A DNA stretch of 64,000 nt from NCBI RefSeq assembly GCF_000235605.1, contig NC_016584.1, positions 2,034,001-2,098,000 of the forward strand. Direction: 5' to 3'. Position numbers and translations under genes: made by a program. A model generated the notes under the pieces. The model searched no databases, was not told where the DNA came from, and saw nothing but the letters and a program-made list of their open reading frames with translations. Origin of the DNA: Desulfosporosinus orientis DSM 765. GTDB taxonomy: Bacteria; Bacillota; Desulfitobacteriia; Desulfitobacteriales; Desulfitobacteriaceae. Positions 8,801-16,357 of this stretch are shown piece by piece (the stretch's first letter is position 1; the number at the start of each line of letters is the position of its first letter).

Positions 8801-9042
8801 TGAAGTGGGGAATTACGGATATTATCACAAGTGCGGGGATGCGTGAGCTGTTCAGCCGTCATCGCTGCGGCCTGCAGGATTTGGATGATACCGGGCAAAT
8901 CCGCGACATCATCGCTCAAGCAAGTTCGGACTATAAGACACTTGCCCATGCTAAAGAAATACAGGCATTACCTAAAATGAAATACCGGAACGGTTTGCGT
9001 GAAGCAATTTACCAATTAGCGGATGAATTGGCGGAAAGTTAA
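5833..9042 (+). CDS. hsdR: Type I restriction enzyme R subunit
   Basis: HsdR is the motor and nuclease subunit that translocates DNA and cuts it. The 1069-residue length is normal. The N-terminal PD-(D/E)xK nuclease shows Asp161 and E175-E-K177 (QIEEKRD). The helicase core shows Walker A HTTGSGKT near residue 315, DEAH near 421, GYTGTP near 448, and motif VI-like QAYSRTNRI near 710. The C-terminal 250 residues form the HsdM-binding region. The gene is complete with no frameshift. It follows the S-like gene by overlap and precedes rhuM, whose ATG is 32 bp after the hsdR stop. Confidence 0.93.
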   Translation: MKEKEFETELIQYLTSGTITKPEHLAGIREFVAKETQVDYVVKTKLWKYEPHIKTTAQLWDNFKAILEQHNQNTLDHPLSVVEFNQVKKIISDLRTPYEAGQFLYGLNGVSQIEIDLDDGRHVFLTVFDQKQVGAGDTVYQVVNQIYRPAVITGKQKCYFDTTLLINGLPIIQIEEKRDTRDVNEALNQMQQYADENQYRDIFSTLQILVAITPNNVKYMANTTPDKFNKDFAFNWQRKSDNTIVRHWKEFADSMLSIPMAHQMATNYMILDGTKNKQMLKVMRPYQVYATQNVIESLKGVDFEFGINKVGYIWHTTGSGKTITSFKTAWLASRMPKVDKVVFVVDRIALTKQTNENYKAYDPDATEDTLGSVQNTNNTTDLSRKLKSKDNHIIVTSVQKLDTLVKRKTFKAPDKNIVFIVDEAHRSTGGDSFKAIQKAFKKSAWVGYTGTPMFDETTTGLRTEDIFGPLLHAYTIREAIADRNVLGFKVDFETTIDEKQMKEKYLPGFYRERHPKWSEEQIQEKINHLSQEDMDDAIEPSFYDENPHHVKLVVEDIFKNWRNRSNESKYNALLTTHVGGGKVSTLMAMLYFHEFQRVNEENKQKGGQTLKVAVTFSQNTSNNDSMLAANQGLHDAMKAYNAEFGTAFGMDDVSGYTQDVTSRLNKSAADGKFLDLVIVVDQLLTGFDAPELNSLYVDRTLKGAGLIQAYSRTNRIADMQEKPWGRVVNYRWPAQNEKLMNKALAVYANKDSAILSEDEQRESNQKDGIIAKPFADVFNEVKEVVGKLSSLTTKFQQLPPSEKQKDHMLELLREYNRGMAKLKQYKPDEIEGENVGFNYDNPDELVEKLGMTSEQEVMLTTVLTNELKSHIVKEKKIPLYQIELRMTHVKDVKVDYDYLTELVEQLLNQVHEGKNENAKVTQEKINQFANGLDDRNYATKIINAAVAIVKGYFPPADSGFKYPARLSDSEQIIQQANNVSLDRMFLDFRVKWGITDIITSAGMRELFSRHRCGLQDLDDTGQIRDIIAQASSDYKTLAHAKEIQALPKMKYRNGLREAIYQLADELAES

Positions 9043-9073
9043 ACCGATCGAAGGAATTACAGGGGAGGATATA

Positions 9074-10075
9074 ATGAAAGAAATACAGTTTTTAATGTAT
9101 GATGCCGATGAAAAAGTGGAAGTTCTTGTTCAAGATGAAACGATTTGGGCAACTCAAAAGACTATTGCAGAATTGTTCGATGTTGATAGAACATCAATTT
9201 CTCGTCATTTGAAAAATGTTTTTGAGACTGATGAGCTCGATGAAAAAGTGGTTAGTGCAGAAATTGCACATACCACTCAACATGGCGCAATGGAAGGGAA
9301 AACGCAAACAAAGCCAGTAAAATATTACAACTTGGATGCGATTATCTCCATTGGCTATCGTGTGAATTCTCAAAAGGCGACGAAGTTTCGTATATGGGCA
9401 ACGGATGTCTTAAAAGAATACATCCAAAAAGGCTTTAAGATTGATGTGGAACGTATGAAACAAGGTGAAAATGTTTTTGGCAAGGATTACTTCCGTGAGT
9501 TGATTGAAACCGTTCGTTCCATTCGAGCAAGTGAACGACGGATATGGCAACAGATCACAGATGTCTTTGCGGAAATTTCATACGATTATGATAAAAACTC
9601 AGATATTACCAAGAAGTTTTATGCGACAGTACAAAACAAGTTTCATTATGCGATCACAGGAAAAACTGCTGCTGAAATTGTTTATGACAGTGCCGATAAA
9701 GACAAAGAGCATATGGGGCTTACTTCTTGGAAGAACTCACCTGACGGACGAATCTTACAGTCAGATGTTGTAGTGGCAAAGAATTACCTATCAGAAAAAG
9801 AAATTCGCAGTCTGGAGCGTAACGTATCAGCCTACTTTGACTATGTAGAGCGTCTGCTTGAAGATGAAACCTTATTGGGAATGCAGGATTTTGCGGCAAG
9901 TATTGATGAATTCTTGAAATTCAACCGCTATGAAATCTTGGAGGGACATGGGTATATTTCCCATAATGCAGCTACGAAAAAGGCAATTGACGAATATAAA
10001 GAATTCAACAAGCATCAAAAGATAGTTTCTGATTTCGATAGGGAAGTTAAGAAACTACAGGGAGAGCAGAAATGA
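9074..10075 (+). CDS. rhuM: RhuM-family protein in the restriction operon
   Basis: The 333-residue protein belongs to the RhuM/virulence-protein family. The N-terminus has an HTH-like segment (TIAELFDVDRTSISRHLKN), followed by YYNLDAIISIGYRVNSQKATKFRIWA, the family signature, and a C-terminal helical region. ATG 9074 has GGGAGGATATA before it; the longer frame from 9023 overlaps hsdR and lacks such a site. RhuM genes are often found inside type I restriction loci, but their role is unknown. The stop overlaps the hsdS start by 4 bp. A 44-bp copy of its interior lies at 16181-16224. Confidence 0.85.
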   Translation: MKEIQFLMYDADEKVEVLVQDETIWATQKTIAELFDVDRTSISRHLKNVFETDELDEKVVSAEIAHTTQHGAMEGKTQTKPVKYYNLDAIISIGYRVNSQKATKFRIWATDVLKEYIQKGFKIDVERMKQGENVFGKDYFRELIETVRSIRASERRIWQQITDVFAEISYDYDKNSDITKKFYATVQNKFHYAITGKTAAEIVYDSADKDKEHMGLTSWKNSPDGRILQSDVVVAKNYLSEKEIRSLERNVSAYFDYVERLLEDETLLGMQDFAASIDEFLKFNRYEILEGHGYISHNAATKKAIDEYKEFNKHQKIVSDFDREVKKLQGEQK

Positions 10076-11307
10076 GCGAAAACAAGGAAAATGTACCTAA
10101 AATAAGGTTTCCGGGATTTACTGACGCGTGGGAACAGCGGAAATTGGGAGAACTATACGCGGAGCGGAACGAACCGGGATACGATTCGTTACAGATCCTT
10201 TCTGTTTCCATCCATCATGGTATTTCAAACGAAGAACTAGACAGTAATACTTTAGGTAAAAAAGTGCGCAGGAGTGAAGATAAATCTCTATATAAACATG
10301 TGTATTTCGGTGATCTTGTTCTAAACATGATGCGTGCGTGGCAAGGGGCAATTGGAGTAGTGAAGTCAGAAGGGATGGTAAGTCCTGCATATATTACAGC
10401 TATTCCCAGTGCAGAGCTTTACCCTCTGTTTATGGATTATTGTTTACGCCGAGATGAAGAGATTATTCAGATGAACAATCTCTCTTATGGAGTTACCGAT
10501 TTCAGAAAGAGACTATACTGGGACTCATTTATTAATATTTTGTGTTGTATACCTTCTGAGACTGAGCAGGAGCGGATTACGGCCTTCTTTACTCAACTTG
10601 ACAACTACATTATCCTTCATCAGCGTAAGTTAAATAACGTGAAAAATTTGAAGGCTGGGCTGCTTCAGAAAATGTTTCCGAAAGATGGCGAAGGTTTTCC
10701 GGAAGTTCGTTTCCCTGGATTCACTGACGCTTGGGAACAGCGGAAACTGGGGAAGGTCGCCGAGCGCATAGTCAGAAAGAACAAAAACCTAGAATCAACT
10801 TTGCCGCTTACGATCTCTTCGCTCTATGGTTTAGTTGACCAAATAACCTACTTTAATAAACGCGTGGCGAGCAAAGATGTAAGCAATTATTACCTCGTCA
10901 AGCGCGGCGAATTTGCCTATAATAAGAGCTATTCAGATGGATTTCCGTGGGGATCGATTAAACGCTTAGACCGCTATGAAATGGGCGTTTTGTCGACGCT
11001 CTACATTGTTTTTGCTCTTAATGAAGGCATAGTAAATTCGGACTATTTGGTTTCGTATTATGACACAGATAACTGGCATAAAGAGGTCGCTGTAAGAGCT
11101 GCTGAAGGCGCAAGGAATCATGGATTGCTCAATATTTCGGCTGATGATTTCTTTGATACGGAACTGAAATTTCCCAAAGACTTAGCCGAGCAAGCGCAAA
11201 TCGGCGAGTTTTTCAAAGTCCTCGACTCTCTCATCACCCTTCACCAGCGTAAGCTGGAACACCTACAGGAACAGAAGAAAGCATTAATGCAACAAATGTT
11301 TGTCTAG
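10072..11307 (+). CDS. hsdS: Type I restriction specificity subunit
   Basis: HsdS recognises the bipartite DNA target and joins two HsdM copies. This 411-residue protein shows the typical tandem layout. RFPGFTDAWEQRKLG occurs near residue 11 and again near 214, each opening a variable recognition domain, and each half ends in a conserved helix (DNYIILHQRKLNNVKNLKAG and the related DSLITLHQRKLEHL). The variable halves differ, as expected for a two-part target. It overlaps rhuM by 4 bp and is followed 17 bp later by hsdM. Confidence 0.92.
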   Translation: MSENKENVPKIRFPGFTDAWEQRKLGELYAERNEPGYDSLQILSVSIHHGISNEELDSNTLGKKVRRSEDKSLYKHVYFGDLVLNMMRAWQGAIGVVKSEGMVSPAYITAIPSAELYPLFMDYCLRRDEEIIQMNNLSYGVTDFRKRLYWDSFINILCCIPSETEQERITAFFTQLDNYIILHQRKLNNVKNLKAGLLQKMFPKDGEGFPEVRFPGFTDAWEQRKLGKVAERIVRKNKNLESTLPLTISSLYGLVDQITYFNKRVASKDVSNYYLVKRGEFAYNKSYSDGFPWGSIKRLDRYEMGVLSTLYIVFALNEGIVNSDYLVSYYDTDNWHKEVAVRAAEGARNHGLLNISADDFFDTELKFPKDLAEQAQIGEFFKVLDSLITLHQRKLEHLQEQKKALMQQMFV

Positions 11308-11324
11308 GAGGAAAATATAACAAC

Positions 11325-12920
11325 ATGAGTAACTTACAAACCATTACAGCAAAGCTGTGGGCGATGGCCAATGAGCTTCGTGGAAACATGGACGCTTCAG
11401 AATATAAGAATTACATTTTGGCCTTTATGTTTTATCGTTATCTGTCCGAGCATCAAGAACAGTATTTAGTTGAAAATAATGTTCTTGATGTTGCTGTTGG
11501 CGAATCGGTCAATAAAGCTTACTTAGAACAAGCAAACGGTGACGATTTGAATGACTACTTAGAAGATATTTCTTCAAGTTTAGGCTATGCCATTGCCCCC
11601 CTTGATACCTGGGAATCTTTAGTTCAGAAAATTGATAACAGCATGGTGGTTCCAAGTGATTATCAAACGATTTTTGATAACTTCAATAAGAACGCCGAAT
11701 TAAACAGAGAAGCCGTAAAAGATTTCCGTGGTGTGTTTAACGACATCAACCTGGGCGACTCACGCCTTGGTTCGTCTACCAATGAACGGGCGAAATCACT
11801 GAACCGTATTGTCAAGCTGGTTGATGGGATCGATTACAAAGGTGAAGATGGCAAAGATATTCTGGGCGTAATCTATGAATATCTAATCGGTCAATTTGCG
11901 GCAAGTGCAGGCAAAAAAGGCGGGGAGTTCTACACACCTCATGAAGTTTCTAAGATTTTGGCTAAAGTCGTAACGGATGGGTTAGAAGAATCGGATTATA
12001 CTTTTTCGGTGTATGACCCGACTTGTGGTTCCGGGTCATTGCTGTTAACCGTTAAAAGTGAGTTGCCTGGCGGCGATAAACCGGGAGCGATTAAATTCTT
12101 TGGTCAGGAAAAGAATACGACAACCTACAACCTGGCTCGAATGAACCTGATGATGCATGGCGTTTCCTTTAACAACATGACTCTGTCTAATGCTGACACC
12201 CTTGAAAGGGATTGGCCCGACGGGCCGGACGCCAAAGGAATTGACCACCCGCGCTCTTTTGATGCTGTGGTTGCCAATCCTCCTTATTCTGCTCATTGGG
12301 ACAATAGCGAAACGAAACTAAAAGATCCCCGTTTTCGAGACTATGGTAAGCTCGCTCCGAAAACTAAGGCAGATTATGCATTCATTTTACACAGTTTGTA
12401 TCACCTGAATGATACGGGAACAATGGCGATTGTACTGCCTCACGGTGTCTTGTTCCGTGGTGCGGCAGAAGGAGCGATTCGTCGAACTATAATTGAGAAG
12501 AACTACCTTGATACAGTTATAGGGTTACCTGCCAACTTGTTTTACGGTGTAGGAATTCCAACGACGATTTTAGTATTTAAGAAAAATCGTAAAGCAAAAG
12601 ATATTTTCTTTATCGATGCAAGCAACGAATTTGAAAAAGGTAAGAATCAAAATAGACTTACTGATAAAAACATCAATAAGATTATAGAAACTTACAAAAA
12701 TCGTGTGGATGTTGATAAATACGCTCACGTGGCATCACTTGAAGAAATCAAAGAAAATGAGTTTAACTTAAATATTCCTCGCTATGTAGATACGTCTGAA
12801 GAAGTGCAAGCCATTGATCTTGATGAAGTGAATAAGCAATTAGAGCAAGATAAACAAGAAATTGCGGAGCTTGAAGCTAAAATCAATGAACAGTTGAAAA
12901 TTTTAGGAATTAATGTGTAG
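11325..12920 (+). CDS. hsdM: Type I restriction N6-adenine methyltransferase M subunit
   Basis: HsdM methylates adenine in the target and protects host DNA. The 531 residues contain the helical N-terminal domain, SAM-binding motif I DPTCGSGSLLL near residue 230, and the catalytic NPPY near residue 317. An AGGAGGAAAA site precedes the ATG. The C-terminal 60 residues look like a coiled coil (LEQDKQEIAELEAKI), which contacts HsdS. A hairpin terminator follows. A degraded copy of the gene's 3' part lies at 53384-53600. Confidence 0.93.
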   Translation: MSNLQTITAKLWAMANELRGNMDASEYKNYILAFMFYRYLSEHQEQYLVENNVLDVAVGESVNKAYLEQANGDDLNDYLEDISSSLGYAIAPLDTWESLVQKIDNSMVVPSDYQTIFDNFNKNAELNREAVKDFRGVFNDINLGDSRLGSSTNERAKSLNRIVKLVDGIDYKGEDGKDILGVIYEYLIGQFAASAGKKGGEFYTPHEVSKILAKVVTDGLEESDYTFSVYDPTCGSGSLLLTVKSELPGGDKPGAIKFFGQEKNTTTYNLARMNLMMHGVSFNNMTLSNADTLERDWPDGPDAKGIDHPRSFDAVVANPPYSAHWDNSETKLKDPRFRDYGKLAPKTKADYAFILHSLYHLNDTGTMAIVLPHGVLFRGAAEGAIRRTIIEKNYLDTVIGLPANLFYGVGIPTTILVFKKNRKAKDIFFIDASNEFEKGKNQNRLTDKNINKIIETYKNRVDVDKYAHVASLEEIKENEFNLNIPRYVDTSEEVQAIDLDEVNKQLEQDKQEIAELEAKINEQLKILGINV

Positions 12921-13121
12921 GAATTGATTGGAAGGGTCAAGGATATTGTTTCTTGACTCTTTTTCATATATCCGCTGTGAATTAAGGCTGATAAGTATTA
13001 CAAGGAACGTGTATATCTCATCTACTCCATGCAAGAGCATTTTAACACTTTTTGTGATAACTGCATTGTATAATAATTCTTGCTGAATACGCGTTTCTGC
13101 TTGCTTTTCAAATGTATCCAT
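12903..13121 (-). CDS. Uncertain short ORF opposite the hsdM terminator
   Basis: A minus-strand frame begins MDTFEKQAETRIQQELLYNA and runs 72 residues, but its second half is antisense to the hsdM tail and terminator. The first 50 residues look protein-like (charged helix, LLYNAVITKSVKMLL). No ribosome site is visible. It may be the N-terminal remnant of a small gene that once preceded the recombinase. I do not recognise a family. Confidence 0.2.
   Translation of the reverse strand: MDTFEKQAETRIQQELLYNAVITKSVKMLLHGVDEIYTFLVILISLNSQRIYEKESRNNILDPSNQFLHINS
12934..12965 (+). terminator. Terminator of the restriction operon
   Basis: GGGTCAAG pairs with CTTGACTC around a short loop, followed by TTTTTC. 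The same 40-bp sequence follows the hsdM remnant at 53600-53641. Confidence 0.75.
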
Positions 13122-13132
13122 GAATATTTCTA

Positions 13133-13689
13133 ATGAACAATTATCGAGGTGTAATATGGGGGAAAACAAAAAAATCAACTATATCCCGGCTAAACCTCCA
13201 AAGCGGGAAAAGCGCCGTAGGCATTTACTGCCGTGTGAGCACAAACACTGCTGATCAGCTGAAAAGTCTTACCGCCCAAGTATCGGCGCTAACAAGATTG
13301 ACAGCAGTTAATCCCAAATGGTTATTAGTAGATGTGTACATGGATATTGCATCAAGTAAGATCGGTTCATCTCGGAAAGAGTTTTCTTGTATTCTGAAGG
13401 ATTGTCAGTCTGAATTAGAGCGACGGGGAATCAAGTCCCCTACAGGAAAAGGAAAATGGTGTAAGCGGACGATTGATGTAATGCTCAGTAATGAAAAATA
13501 CACAGGAAATGTCCGGTTGTTGGATAATGGAAAGCACGATGCCTATATCTATCAGAGGAAAACAATCCGGCGATCATATCGAAGGAAGCATTCCAAGCGG
13601 TGCAGATAGAAAAGCAGAATCGAAGCAATGTCACAAAGGCCGAAGATGGTAGTAAGAGGAAAAGCAAAAAATACAGTTCAAAGAAGTAA
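13133..13689 (+). pseudogene. Broken large serine recombinase
   Basis: The frame holds the N-terminal resolvase domain start (VGIYCRVSTNTADQLKSL with the catalytic Ser in YCRVS) and then jumps to the recombinase-domain part (ERRGIKSPTGKGKWCKRTI, then MLSNEKYTGNV). About 100-plus residues of the catalytic domain and the linker are missing. After LLDNGKHDAY the frame shifts by one, and the continuing frame reads ENNPAIISKEAFQAV and ends at TAA 13687. Such recombinases move genomic islands, so this is a plausible former mobiliser of the restriction island. Confidence 0.8.
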
Positions 13690-13852
13690 AAATACAAAAT
13701 AGCCTAATCGAAAATTAATTGTTGAGAAGTCAGGTTCATAAGGCGAAGGTGGGAATGGGTTTCGTCCTGATCTTCAGAAACTGACTTTTGATTGCTATGA
13801 AATCGGATTGATATCGTATTGGTGAAACCATACAGGAAAGGAAAGTGCATCT

Positions 13853-14842
13853 GTGAAAAAATTAAATGATTATTTATACTCAGGCGATACCGTTCTAAAG
13901 ATATTACAGAGATATGCTGAGGATTTGAAACAGTCGGCGAAAGAAACTCATAATCAGATTGATCTTTTGCACTGTAATTTTCTGCTTCAAATTGCGGGAC
14001 TTTTGCAGCACAATGAATTCCTGACTTCGCAGTCTCAGCGGATTCGGGAATTTTATAAACTTATGGCAAATGAATATCCTTTTCTTGCCTTTACTTTTAA
14101 GGGCCGAATTAAATCTCTGATACGCGCGGAAGCAAAATTTAACGGATACATCGTAGAATATATTTACGAGTATTATATTAAACATGGCAGTTATCCGGCT
14201 CTTCCTGAACTAAAAAACAATTTAAACTGTTTTCGGGACCTGATTGCCTACCGAATCGTGATTTCTCTTCCCAAATGTCATTTAAAAGAAGATGAGATTT
14301 GCGCAGATGAAGAAAATAAATATCTATATGATGTAGCTAACAAGCTGCTTGATTTCCTTGAGGAACGCGGATTTACCGCAGAACTGTCTTCATTTATGGG
14401 TCAGAAAAAATCGCCCTTATTAAGAGAGAGCGTAAGCCCATACTATAGAGATTACATTGCAAATCCAGAGTCTAGTGGCTATCGTTCGCTGCACATAACT
14501 TTTTATGATAACATTGCCCGTTGTTATGTGGAAGTACAGCTTCGTACAAAAGAAATGGATGATTTTGCTGAAATCGGTCCTGCCAATCATTTAGGTTACG
14601 AAAAGCGACAAGAAAGTGAAAGAGCTAAACGAGATGCCATTTCCAAAGGAGAAAATATTTATTTTGATGATGCTTATGAAAGAGGTATCATGTTGCAGCA
14701 GCTTGAATTATCAAAATTGGATGTAAATATGTTTTCGGCAGTGAATAATTCCCTTATTAACGATGGCTGCGGCCTCTTCCGTGGAAGACTTATTCTTCCG
14801 TACGAGCATCTTTCAAGATTTCAAAATGACCTGATTGATTAG
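13853..14842 (+). CDS. RelA/SpoT-domain nucleotide pyrophosphokinase
   Basis: The 329-residue protein has a central (p)ppGpp synthetase-type domain. It shows GRIKSLIRAEAKF near residue 83 (Arg and Lys for ATP), FRDLIAYRIV near 126 (metal-binding Asp), SGYRSLHITF near 208 (Tyr stacking on the acceptor), and YVEVQLRTKEM near 225 (catalytic Glu). No HD hydrolase, TGS or ACT domain is present, so it is a stand-alone synthetase. The 80-residue helical N-terminus and 90-residue C-terminus are unassigned. GTG 13853 is preceded by AGGAAAGGAAAG. Lying between a restriction operon and hicAB, it could be a growth-arrest toxin (toxSAS type) rather than a housekeeping alarmone synthetase; that is inference. 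Confidence 0.8.
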   Translation: MKKLNDYLYSGDTVLKILQRYAEDLKQSAKETHNQIDLLHCNFLLQIAGLLQHNEFLTSQSQRIREFYKLMANEYPFLAFTFKGRIKSLIRAEAKFNGYIVEYIYEYYIKHGSYPALPELKNNLNCFRDLIAYRIVISLPKCHLKEDEICADEENKYLYDVANKLLDFLEERGFTAELSSFMGQKKSPLLRESVSPYYRDYIANPESSGYRSLHITFYDNIARCYVEVQLRTKEMDDFAEIGPANHLGYEKRQESERAKRDAISKGENIYFDDAYERGIMLQQLELSKLDVNMFSAVNNSLINDGCGLFRGRLILPYEHLSRFQNDLID

Positions 14843-14867
14843 TTAATTGCTGAAATTATTTTTATTA

Positions 14868-15263
14868 CTAAATACCAAGCTGGTCTTTTAGGGCGCTTTG
14901 CAGAACCTGAGAGAAGTTTACATTATTCTCCTCAGCAATAGTGTTTAGCCAAGCGGGGATTGTAAGGGTTTTCTTTACAGCTTTATTTCCGTGCTTTTGT
15001 GAGTATTCGTCTAAGTCAACACCAATGAGACTAACGAAACCATTCTCATATTCGTTAGGGATTACATTTTTAATATTTGTAGCTTTAGGCAATTGCTTAT
15101 TCTCCTCAACTTCGCTTAACAGCCAACCAGAAGCTGCGTCGATAGCCATATCCATAGCTTCAGGTAAAGTATCGCCTTCGGTTACGCATCCTGGTAAATC
15201 AGGAAAGACCACAGTATAACCATCTTCGCTTGGGTAAAAGCAAGCAGGATAAATAAGTCTCAT
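14868..15263 (-). CDS. hicB: HicB-family antitoxin (locus 2)
   Basis: The 131-residue HicB has YPACFYPSEDGYTVVFPDLPG, then EAMDMAIDAASGWL and a C-terminal DNA-binding part (KKTLTIPAWLNTIAEENNVN). It is clearly related to the HicB of locus 1: the C-terminal KAVKKTL.IP.WLN...E..NVNFS pattern is the same. It is downstream of hicA, with a 76-bp gap, on the minus strand, and convergent with the RelA-like gene. Confidence 0.87.
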   Translation of the reverse strand: MRLIYPACFYPSEDGYTVVFPDLPGCVTEGDTLPEAMDMAIDAASGWLLSEVEENKQLPKATNIKNVIPNEYENGFVSLIGVDLDEYSQKHGNKAVKKTLTIPAWLNTIAEENNVNFSQVLQSALKDQLGI

Positions 15264-15339
15264 TGCTTATTCCGCCTTTCGTCTAGTTAATTCATTATTT
15301 TCAGCTTCTATGCTTATCGTAAACCTAGGAAAGGGGGGG

Positions 15340-15522
15340 TTATTTCAGCCCCGCTTGTTTTAGGATAGAGTTTACGGTTTTGGTTTTTAAATCTTTCCCG
15401 TGAAATGGAATTGTAACTTTTCCCGGTTTTGATGGATGTTTGTAATGTTTGTGAGAACCTTTGGTGTCTGTGTATTGCCATCCATCGGCTTTAACTATGT
15501 TTTCAAGTTCCCGGGGTTTCAT
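15340..15522 (-). CDS. hicA: HicA-family mRNA interferase toxin (locus 2)
   Basis: The 60-residue HicA shows KPRELENIVKADGWQY, the catalytic His in GSHKHYKHP, VTIPFHGKDLK and NSILKQAGLK. ATG 15522 sits 7 bases after GAGGAGG; an upstream ATG six codons earlier would overlap that site and is rejected. The protein is closer to canonical HicA (GSH motif) than the locus 1 toxin is. Confidence 0.88.
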   Translation of the reverse strand: MKPRELENIVKADGWQYTDTKGSHKHYKHPSKPGKVTIPFHGKDLKTKTVNSILKQAGLK

Positions 15523-15547
15523 TCGCAAACCTCCTCTCAATGTATTT

Positions 15548-15576
15548 ATTATAGCACGTATGGCACGTGTTATGAA
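15548..15576 (-). promoter_or_regulatory. hicAB-2 promoter with operator in the spacer
   Basis: On the minus strand TTCATA and TATAAT are 17 bp apart and the dyad CACGT-N5-ACGTG (15555-15569) fills the spacer. This copies the design of the locus 1 promoter, including the 5-bp centre and the 1-bp offset from the -10 box. Confidence 0.65.
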
Positions 15577-15599
15577 GAGCTGTTTGAATAGAATAGGAA

Positions 15600-15723
15600 T
15601 GAAGTCTCACATTTTTGAAACTCTCATCGTCAAGAAACATCAGCGTAATGTCACCGGAATTGAAGATCAGATCATTGCTCTATATTCCAAAGGGATCAGT
15701 ACCCGCGATATCCAGAATCATCT
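15600..15723 (+). pseudogene. IS256-family transposase fragment
   Basis: About 40 codons match the conserved N-terminal part of IS256/Mutator transposases: FETLIVKKHQRNVTGIEDQI, then YSKGISTRDIQ. Both flanks are missing. The fragment ends where the XRE remnant begins. Confidence 0.75.
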
Positions 15724-15726
15724 CGA

Positions 15727-15765
15727 GTTGCTGTTCATCTTTTCGAGTACGATGAGTTGTGTTGA
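15727..15765 (-). pseudogene. Remnant of an XRE regulator 5' end
   Basis: Bases CGAGTACGATGAGTTG and their left neighbours match the start of the XRE gene at 2549-2803 with an indel. Only the codons for NSSYSK survive. Confidence 0.55.
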
Positions 15766-15888
15766 ATACAGGAATTCCTCTCCTGGTTCGAGAATATGTT
15801 TAGATCAGCTTCAGGAAGATGGACACAGGCATTTGGTGTCTTTAGGTTTGTATTTTGTGTTGAACTTGACATAACGAGGGGGCAAAAT

Positions 15889-16158
15889 ATGACCCGAAAA
15901 AGAAAATATATCATAGGAATATTATTAATTATTATTTGGTTTACTTTTTTACTGACAGACTTCTGTTTAGCAAAAGCAAATAGATCTCCTGTTTTCGCAA
16001 TCCCCATAGTAGTGTACAAAGATGGCGGTTCGACAGAATACTATGGGTTAGGGTACAAGGTTATAAAATATGCTAATCTAACTGTGGAGAAGGGCATTGA
16101 GGTAAGGAAAATAGATTTCGGAACTTGGTTTGTGAAATTTTCACCTGTTATTAACTGA
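15889..16158 (+). CDS. Small membrane-anchored hypothetical protein
   Basis: The 89-residue protein has a basic start and one hydrophobic segment (IIGILLIIIWFTFLLTDFCL) that acts as a signal anchor or a signal peptide. The outer part contains VYKDGGSTEYYGLGYKVIKY and a terminal WFVKFSP. The DGGS..YYGLGYKVI pattern is familiar from small exported proteins of Firmicutes of unknown function. ATG 15889 follows GAGGGGGCAAA. It stands alone between transposon scraps and the msrAB terminator. Confidence 0.6.
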   Translation: MTRKRKYIIGILLIIIWFTFLLTDFCLAKANRSPVFAIPIVVYKDGGSTEYYGLGYKVIKYANLTVEKGIEVRKIDFGTWFVKFSPVIN

Positions 16159-16180
16159 AACAGTTTGACACTTTTAATAA

Positions 16181-16224
16181 CTGATGAGGCTGATGAAAAA
16201 GTGGTTAGTGCAGAAATTGCACAT
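16181..16224 (+). pseudogene. 44-bp remnant of rhuM
   Basis: The sequence matches 9228-9272 inside rhuM, including GAAAAAGTGGTTAGTGCAGA, with one small change near the start. Nothing else of rhuM is present. It marks an earlier copy or rearrangement of the restriction operon. Confidence 0.75.
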
Positions 16225-16295
16225 GCTGCTTGTCACATATCCTGGGGCAGGCACATATAGTGTAGTGTGGGTGTAAGAAATATATCACTTGTAAA

Positions 16296-16340
16296 AAGAA
16301 GAAACCTGGTGAGATAGGGCACCGGGTTTCTTCTTTTTTT
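16296..16340. terminator. Terminator after msrAB
   Basis: Perfect 16-bp-scale stem AAGAAGAAACCTGGTG with CACCGGGTTTCTTCTT and a T-run. It lies 18 bp beyond the msrAB stop and is nearly symmetric, so it can serve both strands. A partial copy lies at 20337-20367. Confidence 0.75.
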
Positions 16341-16357
16341 GGATTATTTAGAAATTC

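Noticed and set aside
13133-13609. Complete serine recombinase
   Set aside because: The catalytic and linker regions are mostly missing and a frameshift follows, so it is a relic.
15461-15874. 137-codon ORF crossing the second hicAB promoter
   Set aside because: It joins an antisense part, an IS256 fragment and an XRE fragment; only the fragments are real.
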